Origin: Halocatena marina
Lineage (GTDB): Archaea; Halobacteriota; Halobacteria; Halobacteriales; Haloarculaceae
DNA: 64,000 nucleotides
Assembly: GCF_025913575.1 (NCBI RefSeq)
Contig: NZ_CP109785.1
Coordinates: 434,001-498,000 of the forward strand
Direction: 5' to 3'
In this document: positions 34,023 to 43,003 of the stretch, piece by piece
How positions within the stretch are numbered: position 1 is the first letter of the stretch
How the letters are laid out: the number at the start of each line of letters is the position of its first letter
The notes under the pieces: generated by a model
What the model saw: the letters and a program-made list of their open reading frames with translations, nothing else
Databases searched by the model: none
Told to the model about the DNA's origin: nothing
Program-made: the position numbers and the translations under genes

Positions 34023-35027
34023 ATGCACGTTCCCGGCTACGAACACAGTCCAGGACGGCACTGCGGGTCGGTCTCGCTCCGAAATCTCGCCAATTTCTAC
34101 GGGTGGGGATTCGATGAACCGACCTGCTTTGGGCTAGCGGGCGGTCTCGGATTCACGTATTTCGATCTCCCGATCAGCCCGCATCGGGGATTCTTTGGTC
34201 GTCCACTCCATCTTGAACGTTCATTCATGGAAACGCTCGATATCGGATACATCGAGCACGAGGGAGAGGAGTGGGAGACTGCGTGGAACGCTGTCACAAA
34301 TCACCTCGAAGACGGCCGACCCGTGATGTTGTTCCTCGACATCTACGATCTCGATTACTTCGGAACGGACACTCACTTTGCACCACACGCCGTGCTCGCG
34401 GTCGGCTACGACGAAGCGCGCGTCATTCTCTCGGACAGTGAGTTTCCGGAGCTCCAGTCGCTCGCACTCGATAGTCTCCGTGATGCGTGGAACTGTGAAC
34501 CGGTGTTTCCGATGCAAAACCGTTATCTAATCGTCACCGACCCGGCTGTGGAGGCGGATTCGTCGCCTGTATTCGAGACTGCTGTTCGCGATGCGACGCT
34601 CTCGGTGGCAACGTACATGCGCGATCCACCGACTGACGGCCTTGGACCAGGGCGACACGGACTCCCCGGAATGCGGGCACTCGCCGCTGATATGCCGACG
34701 TGGCTCTCGCTTCCCGATCCATCGTGGACAACACGGTTTGCATACCAGAACGTGGAGCGACGTGGTACCGGCGGTGGCGCATTTCGTGGGCTCCAGCGCG
34801 ATTTCTTTCAGCGCGTCGATCACCCGTTCGGTACCGACGTCACCGAGCGGATGGCGTCCATCGCTGCCGACTGGACTGAGGCAGGACAGATTCTAAAGAC
34901 CGCGAGCGAGGCAGACGAAGATGGTCTGCAGAGCGGACTAGAGCGCGCAGCAAGCGCGATCGATAATCTCGCAAACCGCGAACAAGCGCTCTATGAAGAT
35001 ATCTGTTCAAGAATACCTGATGGATGA
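34023..35027 (+). CDS. BtrH-like N-terminal domain protein
   Basis: The 334-residue protein matches the butirosin-biosynthesis BtrH N-terminal domain. CGSVSLRNLANFYGW carries the nucleophile-like Cys, CFGLAGGLGFTYFDL the glycine-rich segment, RPVMLFLDIYDLDYFG a strand, and HAVLAVGYDEARVILSDS the His/Asp pair of a papain-like fold. BtrH transfers acyl groups from a carrier protein. The C-terminus is helical (NLANREQALYEDICSR). TTG 34002 is an alternative start; ATG 34023 gives the fold a normal opening. In this context there is no secondary-metabolite cluster, so the acyl donor is unknown. Confidence 0.75.
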   Translation: MHVPGYEHSPGRHCGSVSLRNLANFYGWGFDEPTCFGLAGGLGFTYFDLPISPHRGFFGRPLHLERSFMETLDIGYIEHEGEEWETAWNAVTNHLEDGRPVMLFLDIYDLDYFGTDTHFAPHAVLAVGYDEARVILSDSEFPELQSLALDSLRDAWNCEPVFPMQNRYLIVTDPAVEADSSPVFETAVRDATLSVATYMRDPPTDGLGPGRHGLPGMRALAADMPTWLSLPDPSWTTRFAYQNVERRGTGGGAFRGLQRDFFQRVDHPFGTDVTERMASIAADWTEAGQILKTASEADEDGLQSGLERAASAIDNLANREQALYEDICSRIPDG

Positions 35028-35270
35028 TCTATGATCGAATGGCCGATACAAATATCTGAAGTGCGTATGCTTTCGGTGATCTCCGATTTAGTGTTCTGCA
35101 GTAAACAGATGGATGTTTGTCATATGGTCGTAACGATGATAGATTGGTCCGTTGACTCACGAATACAGAACGAAAAGAACTCCTATAGTCAGTGACTCGT
35201 TGTACGTAACCATGGCACCAGTAATAGCAGATACTCATACTCATCTCTGTTGGGAACATAGGGTGAGAGT

Positions 35271-36803
35271 ATGAGCGATATGTCGGATCAAAATATCGTA
35301 TTCATCGTCATGGACACGGTTCGGAAGGATCGACTTTCTGTCTATGGATACGATCGACCGACCACACCGAAGCTCGAAGAATTTGCCGAGGAGGCTCGAG
35401 TCTTCGAGCAAGCTGTCGCTCCAGCGCCGTGGACGCTCCCTGTTCATGCGTCGTTGTTCACTGGCTTGTACCCGAGTCAGCATGGTGCCAGTCAGGAGAG
35501 GCCGTATCTCGAAGAGAGTACCACGCTCGCGGAGACGCTTTCAGAACTAGACTACGCGAGTGCGTGCTATACATCGAACACGTGGATCACGCCCTATACC
35601 AAACTCACACGAGGGTTTGACGATCAGGATAATTTCTTCGAGGCGCTCCCGAGTGATGTACTCTCAGGACCGTTAGCGCGGGTCTGGAAGGAGATGAACG
35701 ACCGGGAGACACTTCGTACGGCAGCAAACTGGCTTGTCAATGCGGGAAACACGGTCCACGAGTATTTCGCGAGCAACCAGCAGGCAGACTCGAAAACGCC
35801 AGCAGTCATCGACCGGACCATCGAGTTCATCGATGGGACCGATGAACCGTATTTCACTTTCCTCAACCTGATGGATGCCCATCTCCCGTACCATCCACCT
35901 GAAGAGTACCGTGAGATGTTCGGTTCCGATATCGACTCAAATCTCGTCTGCCAGAACTCAAAGGAGTACAACTGCGGTGCGCGTGAGATCGATAACGACG
36001 AGTGGGATGATATCAACGATCTTTACGACGCCGAACTCCGTCACATCGACACCGAACTCGATCGGCTGTTCAAGTGGCTGCAAGCCAACGACGAGTGGGA
36101 GGAGACACTGATTGTCGTCTGTGCCGACCACGGCGAGCTTCACGGCGAGCACGATCTCTATGGACACGAATTCGGGATCTACGACCCCATTGTCAACGTT
36201 CCGTTGCTCATCAAACATCCCAAACTTGACCCCGGACGGGACGAGACGCAAGTCGAACTCGTCGATCTGTATCACACTGTGCTCGATCACGCTGGCGCGA
36301 CTCCCGATGATTCGGCAGCCCTCGGGGACAATGCCTTACCGATCAACCACTACCGATCGATCCTCTCGTCTGACTACCGGACACCGAGCGACGACGATAC
36401 GACGCTCATTGGGGATGGTGAGGTTGCGTTCATCGAGTATTTCCAACCAGTCATCGAATTGAATCAGCTTGAAGGGAAGGCTCAAGCTGCTGGTATCACG
36501 CTCGATACAGATTCGCGGTTCTACTCTCGAATGCGTGCTGCACGCCGCCTCGATGGAAAGTACATCCGAAACGAACGCATCCCTGATGAAGCGTATCGGC
36601 TCGATAACGACCCTGACGAGCAGTTCAACTATGCAGAAGCGGACGACTCCATTATCGAGGAAGTTGAGACGACCCTCTCTGAATTCGAGTCTCGCATTGC
36701 ACGGGAATGGACGGACGCTGTTCCACAGCAAGACGACGCGGCCCTCGACGGAATGAGCGAGGAAGCAAAAGAACGCCTCCAATACTTTGGCTACCGAGAG
36801 TAG
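35271..36803 (+). CDS. Sulfatase-fold alkaline-phosphatase superfamily enzyme
   Basis: The 510-residue protein has NIVFIVMDTVRKDRLSVYGY (metal-binding Asp), the core APAPWTLPVHASLFTGLYP, LNLMDAHLPYHPP, and VVCADHGELHGEHDLYGHEF (Asp-His-Gly-Glu). In sulfatases the nucleophile sits in C/S-x-P-x-R; here it reads T-L-P-V-H, with a Thr, as in the LtaS/phosphoglycerol-transferase branch. It may therefore transfer phosphate or phosphoglycerol to a glycan rather than remove sulfate. No signal peptide or membrane span is seen, so it acts in the cytoplasm. It opens the glycan gene set. Confidence 0.85.
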   Translation: MSDMSDQNIVFIVMDTVRKDRLSVYGYDRPTTPKLEEFAEEARVFEQAVAPAPWTLPVHASLFTGLYPSQHGASQERPYLEESTTLAETLSELDYASACYTSNTWITPYTKLTRGFDDQDNFFEALPSDVLSGPLARVWKEMNDRETLRTAANWLVNAGNTVHEYFASNQQADSKTPAVIDRTIEFIDGTDEPYFTFLNLMDAHLPYHPPEEYREMFGSDIDSNLVCQNSKEYNCGAREIDNDEWDDINDLYDAELRHIDTELDRLFKWLQANDEWEETLIVVCADHGELHGEHDLYGHEFGIYDPIVNVPLLIKHPKLDPGRDETQVELVDLYHTVLDHAGATPDDSAALGDNALPINHYRSILSSDYRTPSDDDTTLIGDGEVAFIEYFQPVIELNQLEGKAQAAGITLDTDSRFYSRMRAARRLDGKYIRNERIPDEAYRLDNDPDEQFNYAEADDSIIEEVETTLSEFESRIAREWTDAVPQQDDAALDGMSEEAKERLQYFGYRE

Positions 36804-37129
36804 CCGTCTCGGACAGGTCACTGTGCTGGATGGCGACCGATCTGAGCTACATTCCATGCCGATCGGGACTGTTCTACTGCCATCGAGAAAGCGTGGAGAA
36901 CGGGAAGCGTCAGACTTGGGACATAAGGTCGATCGTCTCGGGTCGACAGTAGACAGGTGGATCGTTGCCAGAACTGCAGATGAGACGCCCGATCGACGAT
37001 CGACGATGATCCAGCTGATTGTCAGTGGCTCCGTGAGCCACGGTCTCATATCGAGACGGGCTCTCATAAAGTCCCAGATAACTAAAGCTAGCGTTTCACC
37101 AATTGAGTATGTATACCGTAGTCATACGA
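36804..37129. other. Intergenic interval with hairpins between convergent genes
   Basis: About 325 bases without a gene. Two inverted repeats are present: GTGGCTC-CGT-GAGCCAC (37025-37041) and GTCTC-ATATC-GAGAC (37043-37057). They are near the 3' ends of the converging genes, consistent with a bidirectional transcription stop. Confidence 0.5.
37025..37057. terminator. Candidate bidirectional terminator hairpins
   Basis: Two adjacent stems, 7 bp and 5 bp, between the sulfatase-fold and arylsulfotransferase-like genes. There is no T tract, so the role is uncertain. Confidence 0.35.
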
Positions 37130-38521
37130 CTACCAGTAGAGGAGTGGATCGTCACGCAGCCAACCGACAACGAGCTGATAGACGAGACCAGATCCGGAAA
37201 CGAGTCCAAGTAGCATAATGAACAGTTCAGGGAGACGGACCCACATTGGAAAGACGAATCCGGCCCACGATTCGAGTCGATGGAGCTGATCAACGATGGG
37301 CTGTGAACCGGCAATGTTGGTCATCTCGCTGTTATGTGCCGAACCGTTGGTTGGTTCCTCTGGTAGTCCCAAACGATCGGCTTCGTAGATGATTCCCCGT
37401 TTTTCTCGCAGCGAATACCTCCAGACAACTTCACCCGCCGGGTTGATCTCTAGTAGCCGAAAGTTCCGAGAGTCGGTAATGAGTGTGTTTCCGTTCGGGA
37501 GTCGGTCTGCATCGCGCGGCCACTGGAGCCGACGATCGGTGTCGCTCGCATCGTATATCCAAGTGACTGTGTCGGTACTGGTATCAATTTCCACGATGCG
37601 ATTATTCTCACTGTCGGCAACGAGAAGCGTATCACTGCCGAGACGCTGGGGGTTGTGTTGGTGGTTTAAAATCTTCGTGTCGCCGGGACGGCCGACCGTA
37701 TCGACGATCTCGTTTGTCCGGGGATCGACCTCGATCACCATATCAAAATTCCGTATCGACAGCTGGTAGTTTCCGTTTTGAAGTAGATCGATGTCGTTCA
37801 TGTGCGTCCAATCGGACTCGGCTCCCGTTCGCTCTGGGCCACCGTACTGTTCCCGAAAGGTGCTTTTCGGTCCGAGTTTCTTGTTTGCGCTCCATGACCA
37901 CGTTATTTCGCCCCCAGAGTTGACGGTGAATGCACGGTTATTCCCCATGTCAATGATTGCTGTTTCGCCGTTCGGAAGCCGATCGGCATCGTGGACTTCG
38001 TGGTGGGTCTGAAAGGCGTCGTACCATGCATACTGCCAGACGACTGCGTTCGTTTCCGGATTGAGTTCGACGACACGGTTCTGAACACAGCCATCACCTT
38101 CCTGATATCTCACTGGACAATTTTCTGTGTCTACTGCTGTCGCAACCGACACGAGCACAGTCTGATTGTCGGTAACTTCAGCGTCGAACACGCTTGAGTT
38201 CGACGGGGCGTAAGTCCAAACAGTCGTTCCATTCGGGGTGGTGATCAGCGCCTTCCCATTGTTATTACCGAACCATCCATACGTTTGGACAGCAAGCAAC
38301 GTGTTTCCCGAAGCGAGAATACTATCAGTGGACGTATCGTTTCGTGGCGCGTCTTGGGAGGGAGTGAAGGTCGAATTCGTTCTCGCCTGAGGATCAGCAG
38401 TCACGGCCTGCACGGCGAGAAAAGCAGCACAGAGAAGAACGATGGCACCGAGTACGAGAATCCGCCGCCGTCGGTCGGTGGATTCCGACGCTCGAACAGT
38501 CCCCGATGGTCTCAGTCCCAT
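37130..38521 (-). CDS. Arylsulfotransferase (ASST)-like membrane protein
   Basis: The 463-residue protein begins with a short cytoplasmic end and a membrane segment (ILVLGAIVLLCAAFLAVQAV). It then has a beta-propeller with HHEVHDADRLPNGETAI, ESDWTHMNDIDLLQNGNY, LNHQHNPQRLGSDTLLVADS and WPRDADRLPNGNTLITDS, and ends in a second membrane helix (FIMLLGLVSGSGLVYQL). These are signatures of aryl-sulfate sulfotransferase family proteins, which move sulfuryl groups by a His intermediate. The propeller faces outside, so a role in sulfating exported glycans is plausible. Haloarchaeal surface glycans are known to carry sulfate. Activity is inferred from fold only. Confidence 0.85.
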   Translation of the reverse strand: MGLRPSGTVRASESTDRRRRILVLGAIVLLCAAFLAVQAVTADPQARTNSTFTPSQDAPRNDTSTDSILASGNTLLAVQTYGWFGNNNGKALITTPNGTTVWTYAPSNSSVFDAEVTDNQTVLVSVATAVDTENCPVRYQEGDGCVQNRVVELNPETNAVVWQYAWYDAFQTHHEVHDADRLPNGETAIIDMGNNRAFTVNSGGEITWSWSANKKLGPKSTFREQYGGPERTGAESDWTHMNDIDLLQNGNYQLSIRNFDMVIEVDPRTNEIVDTVGRPGDTKILNHQHNPQRLGSDTLLVADSENNRIVEIDTSTDTVTWIYDASDTDRRLQWPRDADRLPNGNTLITDSRNFRLLEINPAGEVVWRYSLREKRGIIYEADRLGLPEEPTNGSAHNSEMTNIAGSQPIVDQLHRLESWAGFVFPMWVRLPELFIMLLGLVSGSGLVYQLVVGWLRDDPLLYW

Positions 38522-38699
38522 ACGCTGCCATATGGATAGCTATCAATAAATTCGTTGTTTCGGTCGACCGATGATTCTAACCAACCTGAATACTGTGCAC
38601 TAAACACGGAATCAAATGGAACAAACCCATACGAAAGACGAGATCAATCCGCCACGTATATCGAGACGTTCATAGCAATGCTCCCAGTTTGTATATCAT

Positions 38700-39716
38700 A
38701 TGCTCAAAGGGAACGCCCGAGCGATATTTATCGGGTTCGTCGGTTCGCTGGCCGTTCTCGGGGGTTTTTACTGGTATGTTGGTATCGATGAGACCCTTAG
38801 CGTGCTTTCGATGGCCGACACCAAGATTCTCGTACTCGTTGTTGTTGGAGCGATGTGTTGGCTCGTCGCGTGGGGTATGGCGCTTCGAACTGTCCTCGGT
38901 GTCCTCGGTTCGACGATCACACCGGTGAAAGCGACAGCCATCTTTTCGGGTGTCCTATTTGCGAATAACGTTACACCGTTCGGACAGGCGGGTGGAGAAC
39001 CGATCAGCGGCCTTCTCATCTCGCATGCGACCGACCGTGAGTACGAAACTGGTCTCGCAGCGATTGCTAGTGTCGATGCGCTCAATTTCGTCCCATCGAT
39101 CATCCTCGCAACCTTTGGATTGGGCTATCTCGCGTCGAGTATAACGTTTGATGGGAATCTTCAGTACGCTGCCTTCACCATCGTGGCACTTGCGGTGGTC
39201 GTTCCTGTGAGTGGCTACCTTGGTTGGCAGAATCGGTACCGACTCGAGCGATTCACTGTCTCTCTGATAACGCCGGTCATACGGACGATCCGGGGCACGA
39301 TCTTACAGCGAGAACCGCTTGCGGAGGGGAGTATCGAAAAGCGCATTGAGGGATTTTTCAGCGCCATCGAGCGTATCGCAACCACTCCCCGTGAGTTGGC
39401 GCTCGCCCTCGGTTTATCCTCGCTCGGTTGGATCGCACAAGGAGCTTGTCTGTGGCTATCGCTGTACGCGCTCGGTCACGTCGTTTCACCGGTTGTTGTA
39501 CTCATCGCTATTCCAATCGGTGCAGTCGCCGGTGTAACCCCACTTCCCGGGGGACTTGCGATGATCGAACTCGTGCTTGCTGCCGTTATCAGTGCGTTGG
39601 TTGTGTCGATCAGCCACCCTGTCATCGCGGCTGCCGTGCTCATTCACCGAGGTGCTGTGTACCTGCTCCCGACGATCGTCGGTGGCGGCGTAACAGCTAT
39701 TCTTGCAAGTCGGTGA
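38700..39716 (+). CDS. UPF0104/lysylphosphatidylglycerol-synthase TM-like protein
   Basis: A 338-residue protein with about eight membrane segments and the UPF0104 hallmarks. These include NNVTPFGQAGGEPISG, the SVDALNFVPSIILAT region, and GVTPLPGGLAMIE near the C-terminus. These proteins resemble the flippase half of MprF and occur in archaeal glycan and lipid clusters. It lacks the aminoacyltransferase half. ATG 38700 is preceded by AT-rich DNA shared with the divergent arylsulfotransferase gene. Role in moving a lipid-linked intermediate is an inference. Confidence 0.85.
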   Translation: MLKGNARAIFIGFVGSLAVLGGFYWYVGIDETLSVLSMADTKILVLVVVGAMCWLVAWGMALRTVLGVLGSTITPVKATAIFSGVLFANNVTPFGQAGGEPISGLLISHATDREYETGLAAIASVDALNFVPSIILATFGLGYLASSITFDGNLQYAAFTIVALAVVVPVSGYLGWQNRYRLERFTVSLITPVIRTIRGTILQREPLAEGSIEKRIEGFFSAIERIATTPRELALALGLSSLGWIAQGACLWLSLYALGHVVSPVVVLIAIPIGAVAGVTPLPGGLAMIELVLAAVISALVVSISHPVIAAAVLIHRGAVYLLPTIVGGGVTAILASR

Positions 39717-39728
39717 GCAGTACCGAAC

Positions 39729-40712
39729 TCACGCGCTGAGTAAAACCGTCGTTCCGACATCGTTCTCGATCGCTGCTTCGTACAGATACGTCGCAGCCGC
39801 AGCGTCAAGTACCGCCGATCCGACGCTCTCGACGAGGAGGATGTCGTCTGTGTTCTCGCGTCCGGCATCTCCGCTGAGTACGGACGCGAACGGAACGAGA
39901 TCCGGCGTTGGTGTGAGGTCTAAGCCGCGGATGTCGCCGATTGTCGCTACTTCTTCTGGGACGTCCGCGAACACCTGTGTCGATCGCTCAACGGTTGCCG
40001 TGTCTATCTCACGCATCTCGCTGGTGTACGCTCCGATGGCGATGACAAGCGTCCCGGACGAAAGTGTCTCTCCGGAAAACACGGGCTGTGTACTCGTCGT
40101 TGCGGTGACGACGACTGTCGATTCAGTCACCGCCGTGGCTGGCGTATCGACCGCTTCGACGGTGGGAGCAATCGCGTCGAGATCGCTTGCACAGTCGAAC
40201 CGCGAGTCGCTCGGTGAATAGACACGAATCGCCTGTACATCGGTCGCTGCCGCGATGGCCCGCGCCTGCCACCGCGCCTGCGTTCCCGCTCCGATCAGTC
40301 CGAGCGTCACCGGTCCGGTCGAAAGTTCCCGTGCTGCGAGCCCACCGATGCAGCCAGTCCGAGCATTAGTGATCCGCGTCCCGGCCATGAACGCAGCTGG
40401 ACGACCGGTCGTGGCGTCGGTCAGCGCAATCTGGGCGTTCACCGTCGGTCGTCCGCGTTCGGCGTTTCCCTCGTGTACGCTTGCGAGCTTCGTGGCGTAG
40501 TATTCCGATCCGTGGATGTACGCAGGCATCACGAGACCCGTTCCAAGCGGTTCGGTCGAGGAATCGAGTCCGATACCGACAGGAAAATGGGGGCGTTCGG
40601 GTCGTTCGACGGCCCCCGATCCTTGCTTTCGGAACGCATCCGCAATCCGTTCGAGGAGAGCATCGATTTCGAGAACCGACGCGATGTCGTCGTCAGAGAG
40701 GGTTATCACCAT
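39729..40712 (-). CDS. Ornithine cyclodeaminase/mu-crystallin family protein
   Basis: The 327-residue protein has ITLSDDDIASVLEIDALLERI, MPAYIHGSEYYATKLASVH (Lys for substrate carboxylate), GRPAAFMAGTRITNARTGCIGG (Thr, Arg, Thr/Ala motif) and LGLIGAGTQARWQARAI, the Rossmann NAD motif GxGxxA/G. The family includes ornithine cyclodeaminase, alanine dehydrogenase, lysine cyclodeaminase and ketimine reductase (mu-crystallin). The RTxxGxGLA-like segment reads TRITNARTGCIGGLAAREL, but the specificity is not determined. It converges on the UPF0104 gene, 12 bases away. It does not obviously belong to the glycan set. Confidence 0.9.
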   Translation of the reverse strand: MVITLSDDDIASVLEIDALLERIADAFRKQGSGAVERPERPHFPVGIGLDSSTEPLGTGLVMPAYIHGSEYYATKLASVHEGNAERGRPTVNAQIALTDATTGRPAAFMAGTRITNARTGCIGGLAARELSTGPVTLGLIGAGTQARWQARAIAAATDVQAIRVYSPSDSRFDCASDLDAIAPTVEAVDTPATAVTESTVVVTATTSTQPVFSGETLSSGTLVIAIGAYTSEMREIDTATVERSTQVFADVPEEVATIGDIRGLDLTPTPDLVPFASVLSGDAGRENTDDILLVESVGSAVLDAAAATYLYEAAIENDVGTTVLLSA

Positions 40713-40749
40713 ATTTTATGAGAGAATAATGAAGCAGTCATTCCACGAG

Positions 40750-41736
40750 TCACTGACTGAACTGTTGTCGAACGCTCGATGTGAGTCGCTCGAACACTGA
40801 TGATTGGGGAACGTCGGTCGCTGTTTCGTATTCTCGTTTGAGGGATCCGTCCTGCTGGAGACTCAGTACTCCGATTTCGTGTCTCCGTGCAAGCTCTTCG
40901 GCCTGTTCGGAAACCGCTCCAGATGTCGTGATCAGCACACCACGCGCGCCTGCCACCTCTACGGAATTTTGAAGTCGCTCGACATCATCGCTAATGGGTC
41001 GTTCGTGGACAGCCACAATGACGCGATCTCCAAGCAGCTCGTCTTCCCCACGGATGTGGACGGGGATCTCTTCGTTTCCTGCTTCGTTGGTGATCGTCGT
41101 ATCCACTTCGACATTGAAGTCTCTCTCTCTGAGCATCCCTGCCATCGACCGACGAGCCGACAGCTGTGTTTCGAGCCAGCTCTCCCCGTCTCGTTCGAAC
41201 CCGTAGCTGTAGAGAACCCATTCGATCGTCTCTTCGGGTTCGTAGATCGACACGCACTCTCGACATCGGAGTGAATTCACGGGATCAGCGGCTCGTTCGC
41301 CGCAGGTTTGACAGACGTGCTGGCTTAGTGTCTCAATGTGCTCAGGATGCAATGAGAGATCACACTCAGGACACATATACTCGCCATCGTTGGCCTGAAA
41401 CGCATCTCGTGGCGCGACTCCCCCGCACTCGATATGTTCGAGTAGCTCTTGCTCAATCGTGTTCGGAGAGCCACACCCCGGACAGATCGTCATAAACCGC
41501 ATCCCGTCCGCGCCACAGTCTGGACAGACGTACACTTTATCTCGGAACTCTCTGTACAGAATCCCCCTGCTGGCTAGCGTTTCCAGTACCTCAAAGGGAT
41601 CCCCATCACGCGCATCGAGATGCTGCTGGGCGTCTGGGTAACTAACCCGGCCATCTTCGTCGATCAACGGCGTGAACTCCTCGATTGTTCCGTCTGCCAG
41701 TTCAGCTAGCAGCCGAAGTACCCCTGGAGTAGCCAT
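40750..41736 (-). CDS. TackOD1-type zinc protein with restriction-endonuclease-like C-terminus
   Basis: The 328-residue protein has the TackOD1 metal-binding core: VYVCPDCGADGMRFMTICPGCGS, then HIECGGVAPRDAF, EYMCPECDLSLHPEH, QTCGERAADPVNSLRCRECVS. It contains many CxxC knuckles for two or more zincs. The C-terminal 120 residues (ADDVERLQNSVEVAGARG region) have an ERPISDDVERLQ, ARGVLITTSGAVSEQAEELA pattern resembling Mrr-type endonuclease cores, with Asp and Gln spaced as in that fold. TackOD1 is a known output domain of archaeal signalling systems, often linked to receiver domains. No receiver is present here. The nuclease similarity is from pattern only. Confidence 0.75.
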   Translation of the reverse strand: MATPGVLRLLAELADGTIEEFTPLIDEDGRVSYPDAQQHLDARDGDPFEVLETLASRGILYREFRDKVYVCPDCGADGMRFMTICPGCGSPNTIEQELLEHIECGGVAPRDAFQANDGEYMCPECDLSLHPEHIETLSQHVCQTCGERAADPVNSLRCRECVSIYEPEETIEWVLYSYGFERDGESWLETQLSARRSMAGMLRERDFNVEVDTTITNEAGNEEIPVHIRGEDELLGDRVIVAVHERPISDDVERLQNSVEVAGARGVLITTSGAVSEQAEELARRHEIGVLSLQQDGSLKREYETATDVPQSSVFERLTSSVRQQFSQ

Positions 41737-41944
41737 AAGTCATCACTATGCCGTCTGGCACCATAGTATTAATTCCTATTCAATGCTTTTTGATAGCATT
41801 TTCATACAACTTCGAGATCAAAAGATATGAACTGTGGGTTAGCTAGATTGAATTCGATACACTTGATTCGATCTTCGATGTCGACACGTGGATTGTTGGT
41901 GCCGATCGGTGGATTATCCTTCGTTGCTCTCGACGACTGAGGCG

Positions 41945-42955
41945 ATGAGCGCGGATCGATTGCATGTGCTGTGGCTCACCCCGGATAAACCCGAGCACAT
42001 CAGTGTCGGACGGCGACGAATCGCAGAGCAACTCCGACAGCAGGGCTACGACGTAACGCTTCGGGGAACGACACTACGCACGCTGTTCGCCGCCCTCCGA
42101 GAGCGCGGCCAGTACGATCTGGTGATCGGCACGACCAGAGCCGGAGCCATCGCCGGTACAACCCTAACACTCGTTGATGGTCCTCTCATCGTTGATCACG
42201 TCGATCCGATCCGTCAGTTCGAGGCAACGCATCCGTGGTGGCTGTTCGGTCCTGTCCGCTGGCTCGAACAGTTCGCGTTCACCGTTGCCGATCACGTTCT
42301 CTACGTGTATTCCGAGGAGAAAGAGCGAGTAGAACGATTCGCATCTGCCGCTTCGAAGACAGATCTTGGTGTGGCGTACGAACGATTCGCCGATCCTCCC
42401 GACGAAATCGTCGCAACCGCACGCTCAAAACTGTCTGCGTTCGACTCTGAGAATATTCTCATCTATGTAGGTGGTCTCGAACCGATATATCATATCTCTG
42501 ATCTTCTGGCTGCCATTCGACAGCTCGATGACTGGACGCTCGTGGTGCTCGGGACTGGATCGCTCGAACCCGAAGTACAACGGGCTGCTCAGAAGCACTC
42601 GAACGTCTCATATCTCGGGACAGTTCCGCACGAAGAGGTACCGGGATATCTCCACGCTGCTACTGTCGGCGTCTGTCTGGTCGATGATCCACACACGCTG
42701 AAAGTGCTCGAATACGGCGCGGCCGGGCTGCCCGTGGTGCAACTCGCCGGACGAGCCGAACCACGGTTTGAGGATCGAGTGACGTTCTGCGAACCGACGC
42801 CCTCAGCTATTGCACACGCTGTCCGAACGGCAGCGCAATCGACTGAACCCGAGTCACTTCAAACGTTCGTACAGCAATTCGACTTCGAAGAAATCGCCGC
42901 AGACTACGCAAACGCCATTGCACAGGCAGTAGATGCGCACGGCGAATCGGAATGA
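41945..42955 (+). CDS. Glycosyltransferase (group 1/GT4-like)
   Basis: The 336-residue protein fits a GT-B glycosyltransferase. The N-terminal half has LHVLWLTPDKPEHISVG and DLVIGTTRAGAIAG. The C-terminal half has NILIYVGGLEPIYHISDLLA, TLVVLGTGSLEPEVQRAA, VSYLGTVPHEEVPGYLHAA and an LKVLEYGAAGLPVVQLAG segment, where E-x7-E-like acidic residue Glu sits in KVLEYGAAG. The upstream ATG 41888 would add 19 residues with no homology. The donor is probably a nucleotide sugar, identity unknown. Divergent from the TackOD1 gene; part of the glycan set. Confidence 0.85.
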   Translation: MSADRLHVLWLTPDKPEHISVGRRRIAEQLRQQGYDVTLRGTTLRTLFAALRERGQYDLVIGTTRAGAIAGTTLTLVDGPLIVDHVDPIRQFEATHPWWLFGPVRWLEQFAFTVADHVLYVYSEEKERVERFASAASKTDLGVAYERFADPPDEIVATARSKLSAFDSENILIYVGGLEPIYHISDLLAAIRQLDDWTLVVLGTGSLEPEVQRAAQKHSNVSYLGTVPHEEVPGYLHAATVGVCLVDDPHTLKVLEYGAAGLPVVQLAGRAEPRFEDRVTFCEPTPSAIAHAVRTAAQSTEPESLQTFVQQFDFEEIAADYANAIAQAVDAHGESE

Positions 42956-43003
42956 CTGTTCGGTAGAACGGGAACAATGAGCGCACTGGTATTCACCTCA
43001 AAC

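Noticed and set aside
41888..41944. Upstream start of the glycosyltransferase gene
   Set aside because: The 19 extra residues are Cys/Ser-rich and unlike GT-B openings; ATG 41945 gives a normal start.
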